Of a DNA stretch of 64,000 nucleotides, positions 42,736-51,944 are shown in pieces. The translations under genes and the position numbers were made by a program. This DNA is from a bacterium D16-56. GTDB taxonomy: Bacteria > Bacillota > Clostridia > Lachnospirales > Lachnospiraceae. Position 1 is the stretch's first letter, and the number at the start of each line of letters is the position of its first letter. The DNA lies in the NCBI GenBank assembly GCA_003611875.1, contig RAYY01000008.1:1-64000 (forward strand). Reading direction: 5' to 3'. The notes beneath the pieces are model-generated. The model searched no databases, was not told where the DNA came from, and saw only the letters and a program-made list of their open reading frames with translations.

Positions 42736-44214
42736 ATGAAGACAGGATTTGACAACCAGAAATATCTCACCATGCAGTCCGAACACATCCGTGACCGCAT
42801 CAGCCAGTTCGGCAACAAATTATACCTGGAATTTGGAGGGAAACTTTTTGACGATTACCATGCCTCCCGGGTTCTGCCTGGCTTTGAACCTGACAGTAAA
42901 TTAAAAATGCTGCTGCAGCTTGCAGATCAGGCGGAAATCGTCATTGCCATTAATGCTGCAGATATTGAAAAAAATAAAATTCGTCACGACCTGGGCATTA
43001 CCTATGATATGGACGTGCTGCGGCTGATTCAGGAATTTCGCGATAAGGGCCTTCGGGCAGAAAGCGTTGTGATCACCCGTTTCGCCGGACAGTCTGCTGC
43101 CATCCAGTTTAAAACCAAGCTGGAAAATCTGGGAATCCGGGTATACCGCCACTATCCCATTGACGGTTATCCCCACAACGTTTCCCACATTGTCAGTGAT
43201 AACGGCTACGGGAAAAACGACTATATTGAGACCACCAGACCCTTAGTGATCATCACGGCGCCCGGCCCCGGAAGCGGCAAGATGGCTGCCTGCTTATCCC
43301 AGCTTTACCATGAAAACAAGCGGGGCATTAAGGCAGGCTATGCCAAATTTGAGACCTTTCCGATCTGGAATATTCCCCTAAAGCATCCGGTAAACCTGGC
43401 CTACGAAGCGGCCACTGCTGACCTGAATGATGTGAACATGATCGATCCGTTCCATCTGGATGCTTACGGCATAACCACGGTCAACTATAACCGGGACGTG
43501 GAGATTTACCCGGTTCTGGCGGCTATGTTTGAAGGTATTTATGGCTACTGCCCCTACAAATCTCCTACTGACATGGGGGTAAACATGGCCGGAAACTGCA
43601 TCTTTGACGACGAGGTATGCCGGGAAGCTTCCCGCCAGGAAATCATCCGCCGCTATTACCAGGCTCTGAACCGTCTTGCCACAGATGAGGGAAGCAAGGA
43701 GGAGGTCTATAAAATCGAGCTCCTGATGAAGCAGGCAAAGATCCATGCCGGCCAGCGTCCTGTAGCCGTAGCTGCCAATGAGCTGGCGTCCCGAAACAAT
43801 TCTCCTGCCGCTGCCTTACAGCTTCCTGACGGCCGCATTGTCACCGGCAAAACCAGCGCCCTTCTTGGCGCCTCAGCCGCTGCCCTGCTTAACGCGGTAA
43901 AGGAATTAGGCCGGATTGCCGATGAAGTGCATCTGATCTCTCCTGCCTTCATTGAGCCGATCCAGGCATTAAAGATCCGCTACTTAGGCAGCCGCAACCC
44001 GCGTCTCCACACAGACGAGGTTCTGATCGCCCTGTCCATGTGCGCTGCCACGGACCAGAATGCCAAAATTGCCCTGGAACAGCTTCCCAAACTGCGGGGC
44101 TGTCAGGTCCACACCTCTGTAATGCTGTCTCCGGTAGATATTAAATTTTTCTCCAAACTGGGCCTGGATTTAACCTCCGAGCCAATCTACGAAACGAAAA
44201 AAATATACCATTAA
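42736..44214 (+). CDS. DUF1846 family protein
   Basis: 492 residues from the ATG at 42736; a TTG nine bases earlier is too close to the GGGG ribosome site. The sequence matches DUF1846, a conserved Firmicute family of about 490-500 residues with a P-loop-like alpha/beta core: KTGFDNQKYL at the start, GKLFDDYHASRVLPGF, ITAPGPGSGKMAACLSQ near 180 and CPYKSPTDMGVNMAGN near 280. Its cellular role is not settled to my knowledge. It follows the c-di-GMP gene by 18 bases, so the two are probably co-transcribed, and ends at a strong terminator. Confidence 0.9.
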   Translation: MKTGFDNQKYLTMQSEHIRDRISQFGNKLYLEFGGKLFDDYHASRVLPGFEPDSKLKMLLQLADQAEIVIAINAADIEKNKIRHDLGITYDMDVLRLIQEFRDKGLRAESVVITRFAGQSAAIQFKTKLENLGIRVYRHYPIDGYPHNVSHIVSDNGYGKNDYIETTRPLVIITAPGPGSGKMAACLSQLYHENKRGIKAGYAKFETFPIWNIPLKHPVNLAYEAATADLNDVNMIDPFHLDAYGITTVNYNRDVEIYPVLAAMFEGIYGYCPYKSPTDMGVNMAGNCIFDDEVCREASRQEIIRRYYQALNRLATDEGSKEEVYKIELLMKQAKIHAGQRPVAVAANELASRNNSPAAALQLPDGRIVTGKTSALLGASAAALLNAVKELGRIADEVHLISPAFIEPIQALKIRYLGSRNPRLHTDEVLIALSMCAATDQNAKIALEQLPKLRGCQVHTSVMLSPVDIKFFSKLGLDLTSEPIYETKKIYH

Positions 44215-44234
44215 AACACTTAAAAAGCTGTATA

Positions 44235-44284
44235 AAAATAACCTGCTCCTTGATCCTTGCTTTGTCAAGTGTGCAGGTTATTTT
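44235..44284. terminator. Bidirectional terminator between DUF1846 gene and ribF
   Basis: AAAATAACCTGC (44235-44246) pairs perfectly with GCAGGTTATTTT (44273-44284), giving a 12-bp stem whose A- and U-rich ends serve both strands; the loop holds a smaller CTTGA/TCAAG stem. Confidence 0.85.
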
Positions 44285-44369
44285 CCTGTTTCTTCTTTCT
44301 TGCTCCGGCTTTTCTGTTCTGTCCTTCTTATTCCGGCCTTCTTATCCCGGTCTTCCTTCTCCGGCCTTC

Positions 44370-45329
44370 TCATCCCGGCTTTCCTGCCCCGGCCCTCCTT
44401 CTCTCCAAATACTCCGCCGCATACTCCTTATCTCTCTCAATCTGCTCTTTCAGATCTTCCAGTCCTGCAAATTTCCTTTCCGGCCTTTCAAAATGCAAAA
44501 GCTGAACCTGGATTTCCTTCCCATACAGATCTGCCCCATCCTTCAGTCCCAGAATGAACGTCTCCACCCCCACCGGATTTTCCCCATGAATCGTCGGCTT
44601 CCTGCCAATATTGCTCACCCCGCCATAATACATTCCATCCACCTGCACAAGGGACACATAGACTCCAAACCTAGGCAGGTATTTGTCTGGCGGCGGTAAA
44701 AGATTCGCTGTGGGAAATCCCAAAAGAGGCGCCCCTATATGATTGCCGTGAACCACCTGCCCATGAATGGCATAAGGCTCCCCTAAAAGCTCATTGGCCT
44801 TTTCCACATTTCCTGCATCCAGCTCCTCCCGGATGTAGCTGCTGCTGATGTCCCGATGGTCATCCTGCTCCTTCTCAATAATCACGGCCTCATAGCCATA
44901 CCGAAAAGCCAGTTTTCTCAAAAGCGCTGCATCGCCTTCCCGTCGGTATCCAAAGCCGCAGTCTGTCCCAGTGACAATCGCCCGGGCCCCCATCTGCCCT
45001 ACCAGAATTTTCTTCACAAATTCCTCTGGCGGCATGTGGGACACCTGCTGATTAAAGGGATATTCCACCATATAATCAATCCCCATCTTCTCCATATTGC
45101 TGCGGCGCTCCTGATTGGTAGTAATCATCTGCTGCCTTGTACCTGACACCACCCTGGCCGGCGCCATATCAAAGGTAAAAACAGCTGTCTTATACCCCTG
45201 TCTTTCCCGAAATCCCAGCATTTCCCGCAAAAGCTTCTGATGCCCTTTATGGCGGCCGTCAAACTTTCCAATGGTGACCACCGTAGGTCCTTCGATCTGA
45301 AAATCCCTCGTCCCGGCAATAACCTTCAT
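44370..45329 (-). CDS. ribF: Bifunctional riboflavin kinase / FAD synthetase
   Basis: 319 residues, the usual RibF length. The N-terminal nucleotidyltransferase part shows TIGKFDGRHKGHQKLL near 21-36 (Arg-His in place of the common GVHxGH) and GTDCGFGYRREGD at about 118-130. The C-terminal flavokinase shows LLGFPTANLLPP near 200, GVSNIGRKPT near 235 and a closing E-containing helix (FERPERKFAGLEDLKEQI). It phosphorylates riboflavin to FMN and adenylates it to FAD. The ATG overlaps the truB stop region directly, so it is the last gene of the nusA-infB operon as seen here. Confidence 0.93.
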   Translation of the reverse strand: MKVIAGTRDFQIEGPTVVTIGKFDGRHKGHQKLLREMLGFRERQGYKTAVFTFDMAPARVVSGTRQQMITTNQERRSNMEKMGIDYMVEYPFNQQVSHMPPEEFVKKILVGQMGARAIVTGTDCGFGYRREGDAALLRKLAFRYGYEAVIIEKEQDDHRDISSSYIREELDAGNVEKANELLGEPYAIHGQVVHGNHIGAPLLGFPTANLLPPPDKYLPRFGVYVSLVQVDGMYYGGVSNIGRKPTIHGENPVGVETFILGLKDGADLYGKEIQVQLLHFERPERKFAGLEDLKEQIERDKEYAAEYLERRRAGAGKPG

Positions 45330-46232
45330 CTAACTGCCTCCCAGAAATAATTTTTGCGGCTGATACCGCCTCTTGTCTTCCTCATATCCGTAAATCCCGA
45401 TAAACTGTCCTCTGCTGTCATAGACCCTTGCACTGGAAAGCCGATTCCCGTTTACAAGCTCAGCTCCAAAAAAATTCCCGTTATGCACCAGCTTGTCTCC
45501 CTCCCCGGTTTTCATCACTAGCTTGGGAAGATCTTCAAACACATGGTCCACTGACAGCACATGCCGCTCCAGCTCTCCCCTGTCCTGCAGTTCTTCGATC
45601 TGGGAAAGCCGCAGGCTGTCCTCTATGGCAAACCGGCCTGACCGGGTGCGTATCAGCTCCTCCATACACCCGCCGCATCCCAGCCTTCTGCCAATATCAT
45701 GACAGAGTGTACGAATATACGTTCCTTTGGAGCACTCCACATACATGACCACCCTGGGCAATTCCATTCTCTCGATCCGGATCTGAAAAATCTTTACTGA
45801 CCGTGGCTGCCTCTCTACCTCCTTTCCGGCCCTGGCAAGCTCATACAGCTTTTTTCCGTTTACCTTCAAGGCCGAATACATAGGAGGAATCTGCTCATAA
45901 GACCCTATAAAGCTTTCTATGGTCTCTGCCACTGCCTTTTCCGTTTCCTTCGAATCCTCTACCGGCTGCTGTGTCAGGGTCCTCCCGGTCGTATCCTGGG
46001 TATCTGTCTCCCTTCCTAAAAGCAATGTGGCCCGATACGCCTTGTTTTTATCTGTCAGCATATCGCACAGCTTGGTTCCCCTGCCCAGACAGACCGGCAG
46101 CACCCCCTCTGCCTGGGGATCTAAAGTACCGGTATGCCCGATCTTTTTCATTCGTAAAATACCTCTCATTTTCGCAACCACGTCATGAGAGGTATATCCC
46201 TTTTCTTTATATACATTGATGATTCCGTCCAT
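45330..46232 (-). CDS. truB: tRNA pseudouridine-55 synthase
   Basis: 300 residues. The catalytic Asp is in KIGHTGTLDPQAEGVL at about 31-46, and the RNA-contact motifs PPMYSALKVNGKKLYELAR and GTYIRTLCHDIGRRLG are present, as is a C-terminal PUA-like end. It modifies U55 of the T-loop. Its usual place between nrnA/rbfA and ribF is preserved. The ribosome site upstream of ATG is weak (AGCAGGT), suggesting low or coupled translation. Confidence 0.95.
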   Translation of the reverse strand: MDGIINVYKEKGYTSHDVVAKMRGILRMKKIGHTGTLDPQAEGVLPVCLGRGTKLCDMLTDKNKAYRATLLLGRETDTQDTTGRTLTQQPVEDSKETEKAVAETIESFIGSYEQIPPMYSALKVNGKKLYELARAGKEVERQPRSVKIFQIRIERMELPRVVMYVECSKGTYIRTLCHDIGRRLGCGGCMEELIRTRSGRFAIEDSLRLSQIEELQDRGELERHVLSVDHVFEDLPKLVMKTGEGDKLVHNGNFFGAELVNGNRLSSARVYDSRGQFIGIYGYEEDKRRYQPQKLFLGGS

Positions 46233-46296
46233 ACCTGCTGTTTCTCACTGTCCTTTCTCTGTCACGGCTTTCCCGGTCAGGACAATGGCCTTTCTC

Positions 46297-47265
46297 CTAT
46301 TCTTCCTCTGGCTCCGGGCCTATCTGTTCCGCAATATGTATGGACAGATTATTAATCACATCATGGACGCTGCCGCTCATTGTGCAGCCTGCTGCCCGCA
46401 CATGCCCGCCTCCTCCGAAATAAGCCGCAATCCTGCTTACATCCACCTGACTGTTCGAGCGCATACTGACCTTGTACACATGGTTTTCCGTCTCATGAAG
46501 AAAAATGGCGCACTCCACCCCGTCCGTCACCCGAAGCTGCTCCACGATTCCATCCAGGTCCGAGCTTCCTGCACCATAAAAATCCATATCCTTCTGACGT
46601 ACTGCCGCAAAGATACATTTCCTGTCCATAAAAGAAATGCTTTCCAAAAGAGCCCGTCCCAGAATCTGATTCTGGACATAGGTTCTCTTAAAAAAGGTTT
46701 CGTCAATGATCCTGCCAAAGGCAATCCCCTTGGCCATCAGCTTTCCGGCAATCTCCATGGTATGAGGAGAAGTATTGCTGTTTTTAAACACATTGGTGTC
46801 ATGGATGATTCCCGTGTACAGGCATTCTGCCACAGAACTGCTGATTTTCTCCTCATCCATGGAATCAAACAATACCTCGCAGGTAGAGCTTGCATTGGGA
46901 TAAATCATATTTTCTTCCGCGTATCCCTGGTTGGTCACATGATGGTCCAGACAGATACTATGCTCTGCCTGGTCCATATATCCTTGAAAATCCCCCAGCC
47001 GGGCCTTATCCCCACTGTCCAAACAAATGCACAAGTCATAAATCACCCCTGACTGCGCATCCTGACGGATCGTATCAAAACGCTTCAGATAGCTGAATTT
47101 ATCCGCCGGCTTCTCCAGATAAACCTGAACGGTCTTATCTGGATATTGCTCCAGCAGGTAGTTGCAGGCAGCCAGACAGGAACCGATACAGTCCCCATCC
47201 GGACGCACATGCCCCAAAATCACAATGGTCTGCGCACACTGCGCCATTTCCATCCATCGGCTCAT
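46297..47265 (-). CDS. nrnA: DHH/DHHA1 phosphoesterase, NrnA-like oligoribonuclease
   Basis: 322 residues from the ATG at 47265 (MSRWMEM), seven bases after GGAGG; the longer frame overlaps that site. The DHH domain has HVRPDGDCIGS near 24-34, the DSGD-type motif CLDSGDKARLG and the signature DHHVTNQG near 126. The DHHA1 end shows YFGGGGHVRAAGC. NrnA degrades short RNA oligos and pAp, and some relatives cleave linear c-di-AMP or c-di-GMP products. It sits between rbfA and truB, as in many Firmicutes. Confidence 0.93.
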   Translation of the reverse strand: MSRWMEMAQCAQTIVILGHVRPDGDCIGSCLAACNYLLEQYPDKTVQVYLEKPADKFSYLKRFDTIRQDAQSGVIYDLCICLDSGDKARLGDFQGYMDQAEHSICLDHHVTNQGYAEENMIYPNASSTCEVLFDSMDEEKISSSVAECLYTGIIHDTNVFKNSNTSPHTMEIAGKLMAKGIAFGRIIDETFFKRTYVQNQILGRALLESISFMDRKCIFAAVRQKDMDFYGAGSSDLDGIVEQLRVTDGVECAIFLHETENHVYKVSMRSNSQVDVSRIAAYFGGGGHVRAAGCTMSGSVHDVINNLSIHIAEQIGPEPEEE

Positions 47266-47347
47266 GCAATCACCTCCCAAAGTTGTTGTCACGCCACACG
47301 TTTCCTGTTCTTTCTTATTTTATTATGATTCACAATCTGCCAGCCCT

Positions 47348-47737
47348 TTACAGACTGTCGTCTCCTTCATCTTCCTCGGACCGGTCTCCCACTACCTGAT
47401 CAATCAACTTAGACATATGAACTCCATACTCAATAGACTGATCCAGGATAAAACTGATCTCCGGGGTATTTCTTAAATTGATCCTGTGGGCCAGCTCCCG
47501 GCGGATATATCCCACAGCGCTTTTTAAGCCTGCAATGGCTTCCTCTGCCATCCCTTCCCCGCCAAGAACACTGATATACGCCTTACAATACTTTAAATCC
47601 GGCGTAACCTCCACAGAGACCACACTGATCATGGAGCCGGATACCCGAGGGTCTTTGATCTCCGTGCGGATGATCTCACTCAGCTCTCTCTGAACCTCTC
47701 CGTTGATCCGTGTATTTTTAATGCTGTTTTTCCGCAT
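47348..47737 (-). CDS. rbfA: Ribosome-binding factor A
   Basis: 129 residues with the KH-fold pattern of RbfA: INGEVQRELSEIIRTEIKDPRV near the start, VSVVEVTPDLKYCKAYISVLG, and ELAHRINLRNTPEISFILDQSIEYG. It helps mature the 5' end of 16S rRNA. It is preceded by an AAGGATG site and follows infB by 32 bases. The short acidic C-terminus (DRSEEDEGDDSL) is common. Confidence 0.96.
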   Translation of the reverse strand: MRKNSIKNTRINGEVQRELSEIIRTEIKDPRVSGSMISVVSVEVTPDLKYCKAYISVLGGEGMAEEAIAGLKSAVGYIRRELAHRINLRNTPEISFILDQSIEYGVHMSKLIDQVVGDRSEEDEGDDSL

Positions 47738-47769
47738 AAAACATCCTTTCTGCTGCTGTTTCGTTCCGC

Positions 47770-50700
47770 CTATCGGGGAACCTCTACCATAATATAAGCC
47801 TCGATCACATCGTCTTCCTGAAGATCGTTAAACTTCTCAAACACCAGGCCGCACTCGTACCCGGTAGCCACTTCCTTCACATCATCCTTAAACCGCTTTA
47901 AGGAAGCCAAAGCGCCCTCGAAAATCTGGTCCTTGCCTCTGGTAATCCGGCAGGAGCAGCCTCTCTGGAACTTTCCGTCAGTCACATAAGAACCGGCAAT
48001 GGTGCCTACACCAGAAGCCTTGAAAAGCTGACGCACCACCGCATGGCCGATCACCTGCTCCTCGAATACCGGATCCAGCATCCCCTTCATGGCTGCTTCC
48101 ACATCCTCAATCGCCTGATAGATCACCCGGTACAGCCTCAGATCTACCTTCTCCCGCTCTGCAATGGATTTGGCCGTCACATCGGGCCTTACGTTAAAGC
48201 CAATGATGATCGCATTGGAAGCTGACGCCAGAGTCACATCCGACTCATTGATCGCGCCCACTCCTCCATGAATCACCTTAACCATAACCTCCTCATTAGA
48301 AAGCTTTACAAGGCTTTCCTTTACTGCCTCTACAGAGCCCTGCACATCTGCCTTGACGATAATGGGAAGCTCCTTCACATTGCCTGCCTTAATCTGGCTG
48401 AACAGATCATCCAGAGACAGACGGGATTTGGTATCCTCAAGAAGTTTGTTCTTACTCTCTGTGATAAAGGTCTGTGCATAGCTTCTTGCCTCTTTCTCAT
48501 TCTCCGTAGCCATCAGCACATCTCCGGCTCCCGGCACATCATTTAAGCCCAATATCTCTACCGGCTGGGAAGGTCCTGCCTCCTTCACCCGGCGTCCCTT
48601 ATCGTCCATCATGGCCCGAACCTTACCATAGCAGGCTCCGGCTGTCACACTATCCCCTACCCGCAGGGTTCCCTTTTGCACCAGAATGGTAGCCACCGGC
48701 CCCTTTCCTTTATCCAGCTCTGCCTCGATCACCAGACCTCTGGCCTTTCGGTTGGGATTTGCCTTCAGCTCTTTTACCTCTGCAGCCAGCAAAATCATCT
48801 CCAGAAGCTCCGGAATCCCTTCCTTGGTATGGGCAGATACCGGCACAAAAATCGTACTTCCGCCCCAATCCTCAGGAACCAGCTCATACTCGGAAAGCTC
48901 CTGCTTCACCCGGTCTATATTGGCGCTGGGCTTATCAATTTTATTGATCGCCACAATGATCTCCACCTCTGCCGCCTTGGCATGATTGATGGCCTCCACG
49001 GTCTGAGGCATGACGCCGTCGTCTGCCGCCACCACCAAAATGGCAATATCCGTAGACTGGGCGCCTCTCATACGCATAGCCGTAAACGCCTCATGGCCGG
49101 GAGTATCCAAAAATGTGATCTGCTGTTCATTGATCTCTACTGTATAAGCGCCGATGTGCTGGGTAATACCTCCAGCCTCTCTGGAAGTCACATTGGTTGA
49201 ACGGATTGCGTCCAGCAGGGAAGTCTTTCCATGGTCTACATGCCCCATAACACAGACTACCGGAGATCTGGGAATCATATCCGCCTCGTCTTCCTCATCC
49301 TCCTTTAAAAGCTCGGCAATCACGTCGATCTTTTCTTCCTTCTCGCAGAGGACATCATACTCCATGGCGATCTCCTCTGCCTTCTCAAAATCAATCTCCG
49401 AGTTTACAGTAACCACCTGGCCCTGTAAAAACAGCTTTTTAATGATCACGGAGGGCTGCATCTTCATCTTGTCTGCCAGCTCCTTGATCGTCAAAACCTC
49501 CGGAAGAGTAATGACCTTTACCACTTCCTCCGCCTGCTTCTGAGCCGTCTTTTGAGGCATGGAAAGGGTATGCTTGGAAACCTTTCCTCCCTTGCTTCTT
49601 GGTCCGTCCTCGTTTACATTCTTTTTATCATAACGTTCGTTCTTGTAATTATTGTTGTTGTTCTTACGGCTGCTGGTGGGCTTTGACTGAATCGGGGTAT
49701 CAAAGCTCTTAGAACCGGAATCCCGCTGTCCGGGACGGGCAGAACCACCTCTGGCCCCTCCGCCAAAGCTGCCTGAACTACGGTTTCCGTCACGATTCCC
49801 GCCAAAGCTGCCGGTTCCGCGGTTTCCGTCTCGATTTCCTCCAAAGCCGGTTCCACGGTTTCCGTCCCGGTTTCCTCCAAAGCCGGTTCCGCGGTTTCCG
49901 TCCCGGTTTCCTCCGAAGCCGGTTCCGCGGTTTCCGTCCCGGTTTCCTCCAAAGCCGGTTCCACGGTTTCCGTCCCGGTTTCCTCCAAAGCCGGTTCCGC
50001 GGTTTCCGTCTCGGTTTCCTCCAAAGCCGGCTCCGCGTTCACCGTCACGGCCTCCTCCGCGATTCCCGCCATAACTGCTTCCACGGTTTCCGTCACGATT
50101 TCCGCTGTAACCGGCTCCACGGCCTCCGTCACGGCTCCCACCGGTTCCGCGGCCGCTTCCCTGAGGACGGCCTCCGTCTCGGTAAGACGTTCCCCTGGTT
50201 CCGTTATTTGTCTGTCCTGCCTGGCCTCTGACCGCGCCGGAGGCCCCGGCCTGCCCCTGAGCCGACTGAGATCTTCCTGTCCCTGCAGCCCCCTGGCCTG
50301 AAGCGCCCTGAGGCCGGACAGCTCCTGCCGGCTTTTCTCCGCCTGCCGCTTGGGGCTGGCTCTGCAATGTGTGAGGCTTAACGGTTCCTGATGCCAAGCT
50401 CTGATCCTGAGTCCTGACTGCACCTGACCCGCTCTGGGAACCCTGTGCCTTGGCCGGGTCTGTCATGGAACTCTGGCCTTGAGCCGGCTGGGACTTTCCT
50501 GCTTCTGCCGCAGGATCCTGGCCCTGAGCCGGCTGAAACTTTCCTGCACCGGAAACCGGACTCTGGCCCTGCGTATTCTGGGTCCGCGCTATTCCTGCTG
50601 CACCCTGGCTTCTGCCTGACCCGGAAGCGGTTCCCTGTTCCTGACTGCTCTGGGGCTTTGATACGCCGGACGCCGCACCCGAAACCTTTCCGGCTCCGGA

Positions 50701-51327
50701 TGTTCCATTTTGCTCCTGAACGCTCTGCGGCTTCGACCCAAGGGATGCCGCACCCTGCTCCTGAACGCTTTGCGGTCTGGACACACCAGATGCCGCACCC
50801 AAAACGCCTTGAGGTCTGGACGCACCGGACGCTGTCTGACCTTGGGGAGTCTGGGTCTTCACCACGCCGGATGCCAGCCCTCTGCCCTGGGCAGTCTGGG
50901 TTCTGGCTGATCCTGCTTGGCCTTGGGACGCCTGAGGCCTTGCCGCTCCCTGACTCTGAGCCCCCTGTGTCCGGGCAGACCCGGCGCCGCCGGAAGCCAA
51001 AGTCCTGGCAGCGCCCTGAGCTTTGCCGGGAGCTGCTGCCCGCCCTTGCTGGGCTTTTGATCTGGCTGGTCTCTGCTGAGAATTTTGGGGACGATAAACG
51101 GCAGCGATTTTTTTCTTAGGCGCTTCCGCCTGAGATCCATTCTGGCTTTCCGCCCCTTTGCTGTCCGGTCCCGCCGCCTTTTCTCCGGCTGCCCGCCTGA
51201 CCATCTGAATCTGTTCTTCGGTTATGTTGGAAGAATGTGTTTTCACATCCTGATTCTGCTTCTGCAATATATCCAAAACCTCCTTGTTGGATTTCCCCAA
51301 TTGTTTTGCAAGCTCATTAACTCTCAT
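47770..51327 (-). CDS. infB: Translation initiation factor IF-2 with an expanded low-complexity N-terminus
   Basis: 1,185 residues from the ATG at 51327, eight bases after GGAGG. Residues 1-55 are the IF2-N module. Residues about 60-560 are an unusually long Gln/Ser/Gly/Ala-rich stretch, then RG-rich repeats of [13 protein letters not shown], and a further IF2-N-like motif ([20 protein letters not shown], in pieces) starts near 617. The GTPase domain follows, with [16 protein letters not shown] (G1) near 700, DTPGHEAF (G3) and NKID (G4), then the C-terminal barrels and fMet-tRNA-binding domain. The core is standard; only the linker is odd. Confidence 0.95.
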   Translation of the reverse strand: MRVNELAKQLGKSNKEVLDILQKQNQDVKTHSSNITEEQIQMVRRAAGEKAAGPDSKGAESQNGSQAEAPKKKIAAVYRPQNSQQRPARSKAQQGRAAAPGKAQGAARTLASGGAGSARTQGAQSQGAARPQASQGQAGSARTQTAQGRGLASGVVKTQTPQGQTASGASRPQGVLGAASGVSRPQSVQEQGAASLGSKPQSVQEQNGTSGAGKVSGAASGVSKPQSSQEQGTASGSGRSQGAAGIARTQNTQGQSPVSGAGKFQPAQGQDPAAEAGKSQPAQGQSSMTDPAKAQGSQSGSGAVRTQDQSLASGTVKPHTLQSQPQAAGGEKPAGAVRPQGASGQGAAGTGRSQSAQGQAGASGAVRGQAGQTNNGTRGTSYRDGGRPQGSGRGTGGSRDGGRGAGYSGNRDGNRGSSYGGNRGGGRDGERGAGFGGNRDGNRGTGFGGNRDGNRGTGFGGNRDGNRGTGFGGNRDGNRGTGFGGNRDGNRGTGFGGNRDGNRGTGSFGGNRDGNRSSGSFGGGARGGSARPGQRDSGSKSFDTPIQSKPTSSRKNNNNNYKNERYDKKNVNEDGPRSKGGKVSKHTLSMPQKTAQKQAEEVVKVITLPEVLTIKELADKMKMQPSVIIKKLFLQGQVVTVNSEIDFEKAEEIAMEYDVLCEKEEKIDVIAELLKEDEEDEADMIPRSPVVCVMGHVDHGKTSLLDAIRSTNVTSREAGGITQHIGAYTVEINEQQITFLDTPGHEAFTAMRMRGAQSTDIAILVVAADDGVMPQTVEAINHAKAAEVEIIVAINKIDKPSANIDRVKQELSEYELVPEDWGGSTIFVPVSAHTKEGIPELLEMILLAAEVKELKANPNRKARGLVIEAELDKGKGPVATILVQKGTLRVGDSVTAGACYGKVRAMMDDKGRRVKEAGPSQPVEILGLNDVPGAGDVLMATENEKEARSYAQTFITESKNKLLEDTKSRLSLDDLFSQIKAGNVKELPIIVKADVQGSVEAVKESLVKLSNEEVMVKVIHGGVGAINESDVTLASASNAIIIGFNVRPDVTAKSIAEREKVDLRLYRVIYQAIEDVEAAMKGMLDPVFEEQVIGHAVVRQLFKASGVGTIAGSYVTDGKFQRGCSCRITRGKDQIFEGALASLKRFKDDVKEVATGYECGLVFEKFNDLQEDDVIEAYIMVEVPR
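49780..50130 (-). repeat. Tandem 39-bp repeats encoding [13 protein letters not shown] in infB
   Basis: On the plus strand the unit is GTTTCCGTCCCGGTTTCCTC followed by CAAAGCCGGTTCCGCG, about 39 bases, with at least six near-identical copies between 49840 and 50040 and more diverged copies on both sides. Copy-number change would keep the frame. Confidence 0.9.
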
Positions 51328-51649
51328 ACTCACTACCTCCGATTGTATTCATTAGTTTTACGATTGCCTTGGCAAACCCATGGTCCACAACAGCAAGAGA
51401 CGCCCGCATCTCCTTGCCCATGGCGTGTCCCAGTTCGCCTTTTTTGCCGAAGCAACAGATAGGAACCTTATAATAAGTACACATGTTGGTAAACATCTTT
51501 TTCGTATTATCTGACGCCTCCTCAGAAACGATCACAAGCTGCGCCTTTCCCGTTTTCACTGCCTTCTCTGTGGAAAACTCTCCGCTGGCAGTCTTTCCGG
51601 CCTTTGTCGCCAAGCCGATTAAATTCATGGCCTTTTGTCTGCTATCCAA
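51317..51649 (-). CDS. L7Ae/L30e-like protein YlxQ
   Basis: Read from a TTG at 51649 (ten bases after AAGGAG), 110 residues. An upstream ATG at 51679 would lie inside ylxR. The protein has the L7Ae fold: [20 protein letters not shown], then [34 protein letters not shown] and a final helix. It probably binds kink-turn RNA or ribosomes. It overlaps both the ylxR end and the infB start region, the usual place in Firmicutes. Confidence 0.8.
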   Translation of the reverse strand: MDSRQKAMNLIGLATKAGKTASGEFSTEKAVKTGKAQLVIVSEEASDNTKKMFTNMCTYYKVPICCFGKKGELGHAMGKEMRASLAVVDHGFAKAIVKLMNTIGGSEYES

Positions 51650-51911
51650 GATGCTCCATCTCCTTTTCCAAAGCCTCATATACCTCTTTGGGAATTGCCA
51701 TCTTAAAAGACCGTTCCAGCCCTTTTCCCTTCACGGCTTTCTGAAAACATTCCACAGACGGGCAAAGATACGCTCCCCGCCCATTTTTTCTCCCTGTGGT
51801 ATCTAATGCAAATTGTCCTTCCGGAGTCTTTAATATCCGAATCATTTCTTTTTTATTCTTCATCTCATTACAGCCGACACACTGCCTTTGCGGAATCCTC
51901 TTTGTTCCCAC
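51642..51911 (-). CDS. YlxR/RnpM RNA-binding protein
   Basis: 89 residues from a GTG after GAGG. The signature RQCVGCNEMKNKKEMIRI and GRKNGRGAYLCPSVECFQKA are the YlxR (DUF448) pattern. Recent work calls B. subtilis YlxR RnpM, a modulator of RNase P. It lies between nusA and ylxQ as expected. The stop overlaps the ylxQ start by eight bases. Confidence 0.93.
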   Translation of the reverse strand: MGTKRIPQRQCVGCNEMKNKKEMIRILKTPEGQFALDTTGRKNGRGAYLCPSVECFQKAVKGKGLERSFKMAIPKEVYEALEKEMEHLG

Positions 51912-51944
51912 CAGTTCCTCACTCCCTATCTGTCGTTCACACCA

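Noticed and set aside
49780-50130. CRISPR-like array
   Set aside because: The repeats are contiguous, in frame and coding, with no unique spacers and no cas genes.
49614-50423. 269-codon reading frame within infB
   Set aside because: It is a frame-shifted shadow of the RG-repeat region, rich in TET repeats only because of the 39-bp period.
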